DNA of 19,875 nt, from contig JAKAAM010000015.1 in NCBI GenBank assembly GCA_021802325.1, positions 1 through 19,875 of the forward strand. The letters are read 5' to 3'. The DNA is from Nitrospirota bacterium. GTDB lineage: Bacteria > Nitrospirota_A > Leptospirillia > Leptospirillales > Leptospirillaceae. Position 1 is the stretch's first letter. Every line of letters begins with the position of its first letter. The position numbers were made by a program, and so were the translations under genes. Below are positions 1-9,164 of this stretch, one piece after another. The notes beneath the pieces were generated by a model. It was not told the origin of the DNA. It did no database searches and worked only from the letters and a program-made list of their open reading frames with translations.

Positions 1-1
1 T

Positions 2-67
2 CATGCACTGTCAGATCGTCTGCGATTTTCCCCCCGAGTCCACTCTTTCCGCGCGAGTTTCAGGTGA
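2..67 (+). CDS. Possible 3' end of an upstream gene (partial)
   Basis: Frame 2 is open from the window edge to a TGA at 65-67. That stop overlaps the GTG start of pyrR as GTGA, the same junction type seen at pyrB/pyrC and carA/radical SAM further down the operon. Only 21 codons are visible and no domain can be recognised. All three forward frames are open here, so openness alone proves nothing. The overlap and the lack of a Shine-Dalgarno before pyrR, which would fit translational coupling, are the only support. Confidence 0.3.
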   Translation, partial: HALSDRLRFSPRVHSFRASFR

Positions 68-645
68 ATCCTGAACCCTCCCACTCTTCTTCGGTCCGAG
101 TTCTTCTTGACCAGCCGCGCATAGAACGCATCCTTCGACGGATGGCCCATGAAATCCTTGAGAGAAATCAGGGGACGAAGGATCTTTATCTTGTCGGCAT
201 CCTTGAAGGGGGAAATCTTCTTGCCCAGCGTCTGGGGGAGCTGATCTCCTCTTTCGAGGGGGTTTCACCTCCCATCGGTGCCGTAGATGTAACGCTTTAC
301 CGGGACGATCTATCCGGTCGTGGGGGGCCGATTCCCTTCTTGAAGCAAAGCCACCTTCCTGTTCCCGTCGATGGTCGGAAGATCCTCCTGGTGGACGATG
401 TCCTTTTCACGGGACGGACTGTCCGGGCCGCGATGGATTTTCTCATCGACTTCGGTCGTCCTTCACGGATCATGCTGGCTGTTCTCGTGGACAGGGGCCA
501 CCGGGAGCTCCCCATTCGGGCGGATTTTGTCGGAAAAAATCTTCCAACGGCCATGGACGAAAAAATCGAGGTCGTGATGACCCCCGGCCGCGAAGGGGTC
601 TATCTGACACGATCGATCCCCTCTGGAGATCTTCATGATCAATAG
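64..645 (+). CDS. pyrR: PyrR: pyr operon regulator / uracil phosphoribosyltransferase family
   Basis: A 193-residue type I phosphoribosyltransferase of the PyrR family. The PRPP-binding motif VDDVLFTGRT lies at about residues 110-119, and the N-terminal block (LDQPRIERILRRMAHEILER) is typical of PyrR. In studied bacteria PyrR binds uridine nucleotides and represses pyr genes by attenuation on the mRNA; many homologues also convert uracil plus PRPP to UMP. Position at the head of pyrBC-carAB agrees with this role. The start is taken as GTG 64 because homology begins about 13 residues later. No convincing ribosome-binding site precedes it and the frame is open to the window edge, so the start is tentative. 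Only 63 bases of upstream DNA are present, so no PyrR-binding leader can be assessed. It overlaps pyrB by 11 bp. Confidence 0.93.
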   Translation: MNPEPSHSSSVRVLLDQPRIERILRRMAHEILERNQGTKDLYLVGILEGGNLLAQRLGELISSFEGVSPPIGAVDVTLYRDDLSGRGGPIPFLKQSHLPVPVDGRKILLVDDVLFTGRTVRAAMDFLIDFGRPSRIMLAVLVDRGHRELPIRADFVGKNLPTAMDEKIEVVMTPGREGVYLTRSIPSGDLHDQ

Positions 646-1633
646 GCTCATCTCCCCGGAAGTTCCCGCATTCGGACCGCATCTGCTATCCGTCGTTGAT
701 CTTTCTCCCGAGGTTCTCACCGGGATTCTCGATACTGCGGAATCCTTCCTGGAGGTCGGACACCAGTCTGTCAAAAAGGTTCCCGTTCTTCGGGGAAAAA
801 CGCTCGTCAACCTTTTCTACGAATCCTCCACCCGGACCCGGTCTTCGTTCGAAATTGCCGCAAAGCGGCTTTCCGCCGACGTCATCAATATCTCCACAAC
901 GCAATCGAGCGTCACCAAGGGGGAGAGTCTGATCGACACGGTACGGACCATCGAGGCCCTGGGTGCGGACGGAGTCGTGATTCGCCATCCTTCTTCCGGG
1001 GCCCCCGCCTTTGTCTCCAGCCGTGTCGGCTGCCATGTGATCAACGGGGGAGACGGCTGTCATCAGCATCCGACTCAGGCCCTTCTTGATCTTTTTACAA
1101 TCAGAAGGAAATTGGGGCGGATTGGGGGACTGACGGTTGCCATCATCGGCGACATTCTTCATAGCCGTGTGGCCCGTTCGAATATCACGACCCTCTCCCG
1201 AATGGGAGCCAGGGTTCGTCTGGTGGCGCCGCCCACACTGCTACCACGCGGGATTGAAGACTGGCCGGTGGAGATCTTTCACAGCCTCGAGAAGGGAATC
1301 GAAGGGTGTGATGTGGTCATGGCACTTCGGCTGCAGCTCGAAAGAGCCGCAGGAGGATTCATCCCCTCTGTTGCCGAATATGCGAGATTGTATGGACTGA
1401 ATGCCCCCCTTCTTGAACGGGTGGCGCCGGGGGCGCTCGTAATGCATCCCGGACCCGTCAACCGGGGAATCGAGATATCCGGGGAGGAAGAATTCACGGA
1501 ATCCTCGGCGATTCTGTCCCAGGTGGAGTTCGGAGTCTCCGTGCGAATGGCAGTCCTCTACCTCCTGATGGGAGGAGGACCCGAAGAGGTGTTGGCCGGT
1601 GGGGCTGTTCCGGACAAGGGAGGAAAAGAGTGA
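635..1633 (+). CDS. pyrB: Aspartate carbamoyltransferase catalytic chain
   Basis: ATCase condenses carbamoyl phosphate and aspartate to N-carbamoyl-aspartate, the first committed step of pyrimidine synthesis. The 332-residue protein has the carbamoyl-phosphate loop FYESSTRTRSSFE with STRTR at residues 65-69, the HPTQALLDL block, and MHPGPVNRG at residues 270-278 near the C-terminus. Length fits the catalytic chain; no pyrI regulatory subunit gene is present. ATG 635 has a GGAG at 625-628, six bases upstream, and lies inside the end of pyrR. The stop overlaps the pyrC GTG start. Flux is probably set by PyrR and by substrate from CarAB encoded in the same operon. Confidence 0.97.
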   Translation: MINRLISPEVPAFGPHLLSVVDLSPEVLTGILDTAESFLEVGHQSVKKVPVLRGKTLVNLFYESSTRTRSSFEIAAKRLSADVINISTTQSSVTKGESLIDTVRTIEALGADGVVIRHPSSGAPAFVSSRVGCHVINGGDGCHQHPTQALLDLFTIRRKLGRIGGLTVAIIGDILHSRVARSNITTLSRMGARVRLVAPPTLLPRGIEDWPVEIFHSLEKGIEGCDVVMALRLQLERAAGGFIPSVAEYARLYGLNAPLLERVAPGALVMHPGPVNRGIEISGEEEFTESSAILSQVEFGVSVRMAVLYLLMGGGPEEVLAGGAVPDKGGKE

Positions 1634-2937
1634 GGGATCAGGAAACCGGGTGTCTGTTTCTGAAGAATGTCCATTATTTCGATCCTTCCGAGGGAGTGTT
1701 GGGCTATGGGAATGTCCTGATTCGTGAGGGCAGGGTCGAGTCCATGGGGGAGGTCGGACCATCGGGCGCCGTTCGTGAGATCGACGGGGGAGGGGGGCTT
1801 CTCTGCCCCGGATTCGTTGATCTGCATGCGCATTTCCGGGAGCCGGGCTACGAATATAAGGAGACCATTGCGACTGGATCCAAGGCGGCTGTGGCCGGAG
1901 GGTTCACCGCTGTTTGCGTCATGGCCAACACCGATCCGGTCAACGATAATGCCGATGTCACGCGGGCCATTCGCGAGCGTGCCCTGGATGTCGGGCTGGC
2001 CAGGGTCTACCCGATCGGGGCCGTGACGCGGGGGTTGGGGGGAGAGCATCTCACAGAGATGGGGCGTCTTTCAGAGGCAGGGTGTATCGCGTTCTCGGAT
2101 GACGGGAAGCCGGTATCAACCTCCCGGATGCTTCGTCGCGCTCTTTCGTATTCCCGTCTTTTCAACCGCCCCGTCATTGACCATTGCGAAGATCCGGAGC
2201 TGTCCGACCGGGGTGTCATGAATGAAGGATCCGTCTCGGCAGATCTTGGTCTTGCCGGAATTCCCAATGCCTCCGAGGAGGTATGCGTCGCTCGTGATCT
2301 CTCGGTTCTCGAGGCGTGCGGGGGACGCCTTCATGTCGCCCACCTGTCCACCGCCGGAGGAGTCCGGATGGTCCGGGAAGCCAAACGCAGAAATCTTGCC
2401 GTGACGGCCGAAACCTGTCCCCATTATTTTTCCCTTACGGACGAGGCGGTCCGCTGCCACGGAACCCATGCCAAGATGAACCCGCCTCTTCGAAGAGAGA
2501 GCGACCGTCTTGCGGTGATCGAAGGTTTGAAGGATGGGACAATCGATGTGATCGCCACCGACCATGCCCCCCATGCCCCTCACGAAAAGGAGCAGGAATT
2601 CGACCGTGCTCCCTTCGGAATCATTGGTCTCGAAACGGCCTTTTCTCTTTCCCTCGCGCTTGTCAGGGAAGGACACCTGTCGCTTTCGGAGCTGATTTAC
2701 CGTCTTTCCTTCAGGCCGGCAGCGCTTTTCGGTCTTCCGCACGGTCGTCTGGTTCCGGGAGGCTTGGCGGACTTTGTTCTGCTCGATCTCTCGGGAGAAT
2801 GGGAGGCCGGCCGTCCTGGTTACTACTCAAAAAGCCGGAACAGTCCTTTTACGGGATCTTTGATGAAGGGGAAGGTCCTGAAGACGATTGTCGGGGGCCG
2901 TGTCGTGTTCGATGGGGAAGGAGACGTGTGTGGCTGA
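1630..2937 (+). CDS. pyrC: Dihydroorotase, class I
   Basis: Dihydroorotase reversibly cyclises carbamoyl-aspartate to dihydroorotate. The 435-residue amidohydrolase carries the metal-binding DLHAHFREPG motif (residues 64-73, H66 and H68), an ANTDP substrate loop, HVAHLST and AETCPHYF blocks with metal ligands, and IATDHAPH (residues 308-315, catalytic Asp311). This is the long type I form found in Bacillus and Aquifex, which in Aquifex forms a complex with ATCase; that interaction here is inference. GTG 1630 overlaps the pyrB stop (GTGA) and has GGGAGG at 1618-1623, six bases upstream. The 3' end overlaps carA by 8 bp. Confidence 0.96.
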   Translation: MRDQETGCLFLKNVHYFDPSEGVLGYGNVLIREGRVESMGEVGPSGAVREIDGGGGLLCPGFVDLHAHFREPGYEYKETIATGSKAAVAGGFTAVCVMANTDPVNDNADVTRAIRERALDVGLARVYPIGAVTRGLGGEHLTEMGRLSEAGCIAFSDDGKPVSTSRMLRRALSYSRLFNRPVIDHCEDPELSDRGVMNEGSVSADLGLAGIPNASEEVCVARDLSVLEACGGRLHVAHLSTAGGVRMVREAKRRNLAVTAETCPHYFSLTDEAVRCHGTHAKMNPPLRRESDRLAVIEGLKDGTIDVIATDHAPHAPHEKEQEFDRAPFGIIGLETAFSLSLALVREGHLSLSELIYRLSFRPAALFGLPHGRLVPGGLADFVLLDLSGEWEAGRPGYYSKSRNSPFTGSLMKGKVLKTIVGGRVVFDGEGDVCG

Positions 2938-4036
2938 TCTGGACGTATTCCGGAAAATCACGCTCGCATTGGAGGACGGGACGGTCCTGGGAGGACATTC
3001 CGCCGGGGTTCCGGGGACGGTATCGGGTGAGTTCGTCTTCAATACCGCCATGAGCGGATATGAAGAGGTTCTCACCGATCCCTCCTATGCCGGACAGATT
3101 GTGGTCATGACCGCTCCGATGATCGGAAATACCGGGATCACCCGGGAGGATGCCGAGTCCGGAAAGGTCCACCTTTCGGGATTTGTGGCAAGGGAAATCA
3201 AATCTTTTCCTTCGAACCACAGGGCAAAAACGTCCCTTCCGGATTATTTCCGGGAGGAAGGAGTGGTGGCGGCTTCCGGAATAGACACCCGGCTGCTGAC
3301 GCTCCGGATCCGGGAGAGGGGGAGCCTGCGGGGCATTCTGACGACCGAGGACCGGAGCTCCGAGGAACTGGTCGAGGCGGCCCGCGCCATCCCCTCCATC
3401 TCCGAAACCGACTATGTTCGCAAGGTCTCCTCGTCCATGGCTCGGACAGTGCATCCTTCGGGACCGGCGGCCTTTCGGGCAGTTCTCGTGGATTATGGAG
3501 CCAAGGAGTCGATTGTCCGGAACCTCCTTGATCTTGGAATCGAGGTCACGGTAGTTCCGTCCGAGACGAAAGCGCGGCAGATTCTTGAAGACCGGCCGGA
3601 CGGGGTCATCCTTTCCAATGGCCCTGGAGATCCGGCGGTTCTCGACGATATCGTCTCGGAGATCCGGGGGTTGGTAGGTCGTCTTCCTCTTTTTGGAATC
3701 TGTCTTGGACACCAGCTGCTGGCCCGGGCGGTTGGAGCTCGGACTTACAAACTGCCTTTTGGCCATCACGGGGTCAACCATCCCGTTCTTGACCGACTGA
3801 CCGGAAAGGTCCTGATCACGTCACAGAACCATAACTATGCCGTGGATGCCGAAACCCTGCCGTCCGGCGCGACCAAGACTTTCGAAAGCCTCTACGACCG
3901 GTCACTGGAAGGGCTTTGGTTTCGGGAGACCCGCATCTATTCGGTCCAGTTTCATCCGGAAGCCGCCCCGGGTCCCCATGACGCCCGGAGCGTCTTCGGC
4001 TCCTTTTTAAACATGATGTCCGGGAAGAACCCGTGA
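2930..4036 (+). CDS. carA: Carbamoyl phosphate synthetase small (glutaminase) subunit
   Basis: CarA hydrolyses glutamine and passes ammonia to CarB. The 368-residue protein has the CPSase small-chain N-domain (ALEDGT, FNTAMSGYEEVLTDPSYAGQ) and a class I glutamine amidotransferase domain. Its triad is Cys258 in GICLGHQ, and His342 and Glu344 in FHPE, spaced as in the E. coli enzyme. The reading frame is open further upstream (TTG 2888, GTG 2900, ATG 2912). GTG 2930 is preferred because AAGGAG at 2918-2923 sits six bases before it and the protein then starts just ahead of the conserved region. The stop overlaps the next gene as GTGA. Confidence 0.95.
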   Translation: MADLDVFRKITLALEDGTVLGGHSAGVPGTVSGEFVFNTAMSGYEEVLTDPSYAGQIVVMTAPMIGNTGITREDAESGKVHLSGFVAREIKSFPSNHRAKTSLPDYFREEGVVAASGIDTRLLTLRIRERGSLRGILTTEDRSSEELVEAARAIPSISETDYVRKVSSSMARTVHPSGPAAFRAVLVDYGAKESIVRNLLDLGIEVTVVPSETKARQILEDRPDGVILSNGPGDPAVLDDIVSEIRGLVGRLPLFGICLGHQLLARAVGARTYKLPFGHHGVNHPVLDRLTGKVLITSQNHNYAVDAETLPSGATKTFESLYDRSLEGLWFRETRIYSVQFHPEAAPGPHDARSVFGSFLNMMSGKNP

Positions 4037-5031
4037 ATCCGGGGGAATTCCAGGACCTGTCCGGTATCCGGGATGAACGGGACCGTATTCGTGTTGCGGA
4101 AGGGTACGAGGCGCTCCGGTCATGTCGCGTCTGTCCTCGTCATTGCGGGGTGAACAGGCTGGAAGGAGAGACAGGAACCTGCCGAACGGGATTTTTCGCA
4201 CGTCTTTCTGCTGCGAACCTCCATTTTGGAGAAGAACCCTGTCTGACAGGGACCCGGGGATCAGGGACTGTATTTTTTGCTTATTGCAACCTGGCCTGTG
4301 ACTACTGCCAGAATTTCCCCCTCAGTGCCTACGGCTACGGTCGGGAGGTCACCCCGCTGGAACTCAAGGACGTCTTTCTTTCGCTTCAAAGTCGGGGAGC
4401 CCACAATATCAATCTGGTGACGCCGAGCCATGTCGTTCCACAGATTGTTCACGGACTGGTCCTCGCCCGGCAGGAGGGGCTCTCCCTCCCGGTCGTCTAT
4501 AACTCAAACGGGTATGAGGCCCCCTCCATGATCGCCCTCCTGGACGGATTGGTCGACGTCTACCTTCCGGACATGAAGTACTCCGACGACAGGATGGCCC
4601 TCCGCTATTCGAAAGCTCCTTCCTACGCGGCGATCAACCGCGAGGCCGTCCGTCTCATGGCGCAACAGGTGGGGCCGCTTCAGCTCGATGGGGAGGGGCT
4701 GGCCAAGAAAGGGCTGCTTATCCGCCATCTGCTTCTCCCGGAAGGGATCTCGGGCTTTTCCGAAACAGCCCGCTTCATCCGTGAGAGTCTTGGGTCCGCC
4801 ACCGCGATTTCCCTGATGGCCCAGTATTTTCCAGCCCATCGCGCCTCCCGTGGGGGAGCGCTGTCACGAAGACTCTCTCTCCAGGAATATGAAGACGGTC
4901 TCGACACCCTTTTTTCAGAGGGTCTTCTCGAGGGATATGTGCAGGAATACGGAGAGGACGGGGATGACTCGTCCGCATCAACAGAGCAGGAGACATTGTG
5001 CCAAGAAGAGAGGATCTTCACCACATTCTGA
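4033..5031 (+). CDS. Radical SAM protein, PflX / pyruvate-formate-lyase-activase-like
   Basis: A 332-residue radical SAM protein of the group called PflX or PflA-like. The SAM [4Fe-4S] motif CNLACDYC gives Cys85, Cys89 and Cys92. An N-terminal cysteine cluster (Cys31, Cys34, Cys38, Cys50) precedes it, as in this subfamily, and could hold a second metal site. Other typical blocks are [26 protein letters not shown] and YLPDMKY. No substrate is established for most members and none is evident here; no glycyl-radical enzyme gene is nearby. GTG 4033 overlaps carA (GTGA), and its end overlaps carB by 34 bp, so it is co-translated with the two CPSase subunits. That placement is unusual. The catalytic role is unknown. 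Confidence 0.88.
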   Translation: MNPGEFQDLSGIRDERDRIRVAEGYEALRSCRVCPRHCGVNRLEGETGTCRTGFFARLSAANLHFGEEPCLTGTRGSGTVFFAYCNLACDYCQNFPLSAYGYGREVTPLELKDVFLSLQSRGAHNINLVTPSHVVPQIVHGLVLARQEGLSLPVVYNSNGYEAPSMIALLDGLVDVYLPDMKYSDDRMALRYSKAPSYAAINREAVRLMAQQVGPLQLDGEGLAKKGLLIRHLLLPEGISGFSETARFIRESLGSATAISLMAQYFPAHRASRGGALSRRLSLQEYEDGLDTLFSEGLLEGYVQEYGEDGDDSSASTEQETLCQEERIFTTF

Positions 5032-8000
5032 TTGTCGGAAGCGGTCCGATCGTGATCGGTCAGGCCGGCGAGTTCGACTATTCGGGGACCCAGGCCCTCA
5101 AGGTTCTTAAGGAAGAGGGATATCGTGTCTCCCTGGTCAACTCCAATCCGGCGACGATCATGACCGATCCGGACCTGTCCGACTCCATCTATATGGTCCC
5201 TCTGACAGTGGAAAAGGTGGCTGAGGTTCTGCGGCGGGAACGTCCCGATGCCATTCTGCCCACAATGGGTGGTCAGACGGCGCTCAATCTGGCGGTCGCA
5301 CTGTCTAAAGAGGGAATTCTCGAAGCGATGGGGATCGAACTTCTCGGATCTTCAATCGAAACGATCGAAATGGCGGAGGATCGGGGCAAGTTCAAGGAGG
5401 CCATGGCCAGGATCGGTCTTTCCGTGCCCAAGAGCTTCATCGTGAAGTCCCTGGCCGAGGCCCAGGAGGCCCTGGCCAGTCTTTCCTTCCCGGTATTGAT
5501 TCGACCGTCTTTTACCCTGGGTGGAACGGGGCAATCCGTCGTCTATAATCGCGACGAGTTTTCCCGTGCGGTCCTCTTCGGAATCGAACAGAGTCCGATC
5601 GGAGAGATCCTTGTCGAGGAATCACTCCTGGGTTGGAAGGAATTCGAGCTTGAGGTCGTTCGTGACGCGAAGGACAACGCGATCATCGTCTGCTCGATCG
5701 AAAATGTTGATCCGATGGGGGTCCACACGGGAGACAGCATCACCGTCGCTCCGGCCATGACGCTGACCGACAGGGAGTATCAGACGCTTCGAGATGCCGC
5801 GATCGCGATTCTAAGGGAGGTCGGAGTCGAGACCGGAGGATCCAACGTCCAGTTTGCCGTTAATCCAGCGGATGGCCGGTTTGTTGTGATCGAGATGAAT
5901 CCTCGTGTATCGAGAAGTTCGGCCCTGGCCTCAAAGGCCACGGGATTCCCGATCGCGCGCGTCGCCACGCGCGTTGCCATTGGATATACGCTCGATGAAA
6001 TCGATAATGAGATCACGGGGAATACCCCCGCCTCCTTCGAACCTTCGCTCGACTATGTCGTCGTCAAGATCCCCCGATTTCATTTTGAAAAATTCCCCCA
6101 GTCAGACCGTGTTCTGGGGCCGCAGATGCAGTCGGTGGGAGAGGCCATGGGGATCGGACATAATTTCAGGGAGGCTCTCCTGAAGGCCCTTCGATCCCTC
6201 GAGAACGGGACCGATCATCTGATGCCGGAGCTTCTTCCTGACGATCCGGAGGAAATCGGGCGTATTCTCAAGATCTCGTCCGACAGGAGAATTCACCAGA
6301 TCGGGGAGGCCCTTCGGCGCGGGATTCCTGAAGAAACAGTGGCGATCTGGACAGGGTACGATCGCTGGTTCCTCCGGGAGATCGGAGAAATCATCGAGCT
6401 GGAAAGGAAGGTATCCGCCTTTATGGGGGAACCGCTCGCCCTTTTTCCCGACGACCTTCTCCGCCGTATCAAGGAAAACGGATTTTCCGACAGGTGTCTC
6501 TCCCGTCTTCTCGGGGTGAAAGAGCAAGAATTTCGCGAGATGCGACTTCGCCGGGGGGTCGAAGCCCGATTCCGGACGGTCGACACATGTGCCGGTGAGT
6601 TCGCCGCCAGAACCCCTTATCTTTATGGCACCTATCAGGGGGCTCCCGAATGGAGGAAGGAAAAAAAGGGGAAAGAGTCTGTCCTCATTCTGGGATCGGG
6701 GCCGAACCGGATCGGTCAGGGGGTGGAGTTCGACTACTGTTGCGTCCACGGAGTGATGGCCCTTCGGGAGTTGGGATATGAAGCCGTCATGATGAACTGC
6801 AATCCCGAGACAGTCTCGACAGACTTCAATGTCTCGAACCGGCTCTTCTTCGAACCGCTCACCCTGGAGGATGTCCTCGCGGTCGTCGACAGGGAGCAGC
6901 CTAGGGGAGTCGTCGTTCAATTTGGTGGCCAGACGCCTCTCAAGTTGATGAAAAGTCTCCATGACGCGGGTGTTCCCATTCTTGGAACATCCTGCGAGAT
7001 GACCGATCTTGCAGAGAACAGGGAACGTTTCCGAGGTCTTATCGACCGTTTAGGCCTTTTGCAACCCCGGAGCGGGCTGGTCTCCGATCTCGACGATGGG
7101 ATGGAGGAGATCCGGAGAATCGGATTCCCGGTTCTCGTTCGACCCTCCTATGTACTCGGAGGGGAGGCCATGGAGATTCTCTACGACGAGAAAGACTGGA
7201 ACGAATATAAAAAGCGAATTGCCACCATCGACTTTCGTTTTCCCCTTTTGATCGATTCCTTTTTTTCGGATGCCACCGAGGTCGATGTGGATGCGATCGG
7301 AGACGGTCGTGAAATTGCAATTGGTGGAATTCTGGAGCATATCGAGCAGGCAGGGATCCACTCGGGGGATTCGGCCTGCTTCATCCCTCCGAAGACGCTT
7401 TCGATGCAGGTTCAGAACGAAATCGTCCGGCAAACAAAAATTCTTGGAGAGGCCCTGGAAGTGACCGGCCTCATGAATATTCAGTTTGCTGTTCAAAATG
7501 AAACAGTCTATCTTCTTGAAGTCAATCCCCGGGCTTCGCGGACGGTCCCATTCACGTCAAAGGCGATCGGATTTTCTTTGCCAAAAGCCGCCATGCGGCT
7601 CATGATGGGAGAATCACTCTCCAGCCTGGGACTCTCTGGAAGAAAGATTCCTGTCCTGCCCTACACCTCGGTCAAGGAAGCGGTCTTCCCTTTCCGTCGT
7701 TTTAAGGGGGTCGATACCCTTTTGAGTCCCGAGATGAAATCGACGGGTGAAGTGATGGGAATTTCCCGTGATTTCGGGGGGGCTTTTCGGGATGCACAGA
7801 TCGCTTCGGGCATGGATCTCCCTGTCTCGGGAACCGTTTTCGTGAGCGTGAGCGACCGGGACAAGGAGGAGGCTGTGAGGGTATCGCGCGATCTGGTGGC
7901 TCTCGGGTTCGATCTTGTCGCGACGGCAGGCACTGCGGGCCGCCTTGAAAAAGAAGGGATACGGACTCTGAAGGTCAACAAGGTCAAGGAGGGCCGTCCT

Positions 8001-8243
8001 CATATCGTCGACCTCATCAAGGACGGTCAGGTCCAGCTGGTGATCAATACCGTTTCAGGAAAGCAGGCGCAAAAGGACTCTCTTTCCATCCGGCAGGAAA
8101 CTCTCCTTCGAAATATCCCGTATTACACGACGATTGAAGGGGCAAAAGCCCTTGTGATCGCCCTTCAGACCAAGGGAACGCCGGACTCCTTGCGGTCTCT
8201 TCAGGAGCTTCATCGTTCCATTCTGCTCCCAGAAAAGGCTTGA
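4998..8243 (+). CDS. carB: Carbamoyl phosphate synthetase large subunit
   Basis: CarB makes carbamoyl phosphate from bicarbonate, two ATP and CarA-derived ammonia, feeding pyrimidine and arginine synthesis. The 1081-residue length matches E. coli (1073). The two homologous ATP-grasp halves are visible: [17 protein letters not shown] with [10 protein letters not shown] and [11 protein letters not shown] in the first, and [15 protein letters not shown] with [11 protein letters not shown] and EVNPRASRT in the second. A C-terminal MGS-like allosteric domain starts near residue 945 and retains the [14 protein letters not shown] and INTVSG segments that bind UMP/IMP/ornithine in E. coli CarB. GTG 4998 has GGAG five bases upstream and lies inside the radical SAM gene. 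The usual Cys/Ala of GQACEFDYSG is Gly here. Confidence 0.97.
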   Translation: MPRREDLHHILIVGSGPIVIGQAGEFDYSGTQALKVLKEEGYRVSLVNSNPATIMTDPDLSDSIYMVPLTVEKVAEVLRRERPDAILPTMGGQTALNLAVALSKEGILEAMGIELLGSSIETIEMAEDRGKFKEAMARIGLSVPKSFIVKSLAEAQEALASLSFPVLIRPSFTLGGTGQSVVYNRDEFSRAVLFGIEQSPIGEILVEESLLGWKEFELEVVRDAKDNAIIVCSIENVDPMGVHTGDSITVAPAMTLTDREYQTLRDAAIAILREVGVETGGSNVQFAVNPADGRFVVIEMNPRVSRSSALASKATGFPIARVATRVAIGYTLDEIDNEITGNTPASFEPSLDYVVVKIPRFHFEKFPQSDRVLGPQMQSVGEAMGIGHNFREALLKALRSLENGTDHLMPELLPDDPEEIGRILKISSDRRIHQIGEALRRGIPEETVAIWTGYDRWFLREIGEIIELERKVSAFMGEPLALFPDDLLRRIKENGFSDRCLSRLLGVKEQEFREMRLRRGVEARFRTVDTCAGEFAARTPYLYGTYQGAPEWRKEKKGKESVLILGSGPNRIGQGVEFDYCCVHGVMALRELGYEAVMMNCNPETVSTDFNVSNRLFFEPLTLEDVLAVVDREQPRGVVVQFGGQTPLKLMKSLHDAGVPILGTSCEMTDLAENRERFRGLIDRLGLLQPRSGLVSDLDDGMEEIRRIGFPVLVRPSYVLGGEAMEILYDEKDWNEYKKRIATIDFRFPLLIDSFFSDATEVDVDAIGDGREIAIGGILEHIEQAGIHSGDSACFIPPKTLSMQVQNEIVRQTKILGEALEVTGLMNIQFAVQNETVYLLEVNPRASRTVPFTSKAIGFSLPKAAMRLMMGESLSSLGLSGRKIPVLPYTSVKEAVFPFRRFKGVDTLLSPEMKSTGEVMGISRDFGGAFRDAQIASGMDLPVSGTVFVSVSDRDKEEAVRVSRDLVALGFDLVATAGTAGRLEKEGIRTLKVNKVKEGRPHIVDLIKDGQVQLVINTVSGKQAQKDSLSIRQETLLRNIPYYTTIEGAKALVIALQTKGTPDSLRSLQELHRSILLPEKA

Positions 8244-8325
8244 GCTCCCGTCGAACTTTGGCTAAGCTCAAAGAAGAGGAGTGTGTGAGTCGGATGACTC
8301 GAATGAAAGGGAAGGAGGAGTCTTG

Positions 8326-8802
8326 ATGAACCAAACGCCCATGACACGGGAAGGATACACCCGTCTCCAGGAGGAACTGGATCGCCTGAAGAAAGTGGAG
8401 CGTGCGAAAAACATTCAGGATATCGCCGAAGCGAGAGCTCACGGGGATCTTTCTGAAAATGCCGAATACCATGCGGCCAAGGAAAAGCAGTCCTTTATCG
8501 AGGGGCGGATCAAAGAACTCGAGGCCAAGCTTTCGACGGCGATTGTTGTATCCGCGGCCCATCAGGACCGGGAAAGGGTCACGTTTGGCGCGACAGTTTC
8601 CATAAGAAACGGGTCTACGGGAGAAGAGAAGGTCTACACCATCGTGGGTCAGGAAGAGGTGGACCTGAAACGCGGCAGGATATCGGTCGCATCCCCGGTT
8701 GGAAAGGCCCTGGTGGGAAGAAAGGTTGGAGAGTCGGTCCTTATCCGTATCCCGGCAGGGGAAATTGAATATGAAGTCTGTAACATCGTCTATGACGAAT
8801 GA
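8326..8802 (+). CDS. greA: Transcription elongation factor GreA
   Basis: GreA enters the secondary channel of RNA polymerase and stimulates transcript cleavage to rescue backtracked complexes. The 158-residue protein equals E. coli GreA in length. It has the N-terminal coiled coil with the acidic tip region (IAEARAHGDLSENAEYHAAK) and the C-terminal FKBP-like domain (YTIVGQEEVDL, SPVGKALVGRKVGE). The frame is open upstream to 8281, but ATG 8326 is chosen because AAGGAGG at 8312-8318 is seven bases before it. It follows carB after 82 bp with no clear terminator, so it may be read from the pyr operon or from an unseen promoter. Confidence 0.95.
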   Translation: MNQTPMTREGYTRLQEELDRLKKVERAKNIQDIAEARAHGDLSENAEYHAAKEKQSFIEGRIKELEAKLSTAIVVSAAHQDRERVTFGATVSIRNGSTGEEKVYTIVGQEEVDLKRGRISVASPVGKALVGRKVGESVLIRIPAGEIEYEVCNIVYDE

Positions 8803-8826
8803 GGTTTGTGAGGAGGGTATTTTCTC

Positions 8827-8949
8827 TTGAGCGCCAAAAAAATTCTGACCCTCGTCCTATTCTTCCTTGTTGTCTTGATTCCCGCTTTATTCGTTTTCGG
8901 AATCTTCTTCTTCGGCCCTGAACTCTCTCATTTGCTCGTAGGTTTATAA
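8827..8949 (+). CDS. Predicted 40-residue single-pass membrane peptide
   Basis: A small open frame starting at TTG 8827 and ending at TAA 8947-8949. A strong ribosome-binding site, AGGAGGG at 8811-8817, lies nine bases upstream and only a few bases after the greA stop, suggesting translation from the greA message. The peptide has two lysines at positions 4-5, then an uninterrupted hydrophobic run from about residue 6 to 29, a Gly-Pro-Glu turn and a short tail. This is the layout of a single transmembrane helix with the N-terminus in the cytoplasm. No family is recognised. The TTG start and small size keep confidence moderate. Confidence 0.55.
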   Translation: MSAKKILTLVLFFLVVLIPALFVFGIFFFGPELSHLLVGL

Positions 8950-9003
8950 AATGTTTCAAAATGAATAACACGATTTTGATTGTCCCATTTTGAGACATTT
9001 TAT
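8946..9003. promoter_or_regulatory. 18-bp inverted repeat made of two operator-like dyads
   Basis: Arms at 8946-8963 and 8986-9003 are inverted copies with one mismatch, separated by 22 bases. The right arm overlaps a symmetric element, TGTCCCATTTTGAGACA (8981-8997), of form TGTC-N9-GACA with TGT-N11-ACA ends. The left arm holds a weaker copy centred near 8960, 29 bp away. Two phased symmetric sites about 130 bp before a sigma-54 start resemble enhancer sites for a bacterial enhancer-binding protein. The arms could also pair as an AT-rich hairpin ending the greA transcript, but no run of T follows. Confidence 0.5.
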
Positions 9004-9094
9004 TAAGAAAAAAAGAAATTCAATCAATTTTAAGCCGAGCTTTGATTTGGAAATTTTATTGGTGCATAATAATATAGAAAGTAGTGGATTTTTC

Positions 9095-9110
9095 TGGCAT
9101 TCAATTTGCA
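9095..9110 (+). promoter_or_regulatory. Sigma-54 (-24/-12) promoter
   Basis: TGGCATTCAATTTGCA matches the sigma-54 consensus TGGCACG-N4-TTGCA: the invariant GG (9096-9097) and GC (9108-9109) have exactly ten bases between them, and both TGGCA and TTGCA are complete. Transcription would start near 9121, 44 bases before the start codon of the small zinc-ribbon gene. Sigma-54 promoters need an enhancer-binding ATPase; symmetric sites lie upstream at 8946-9003 and a NifA-type activator is encoded at 15248-16861. Confidence 0.72.
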
Positions 9111-9164
9111 CTTCTTTCTGTATGTCGCAGGGATGACCGCATCCCGGGACGAAGGAGGAGTGAG

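Noticed and set aside
8240..8271. TTGAGCT/AGCTCAA inverted repeat at the carB stop
   Set aside because: A seven-bp stem with an 18-base loop and no T run is too weak to call a terminator.
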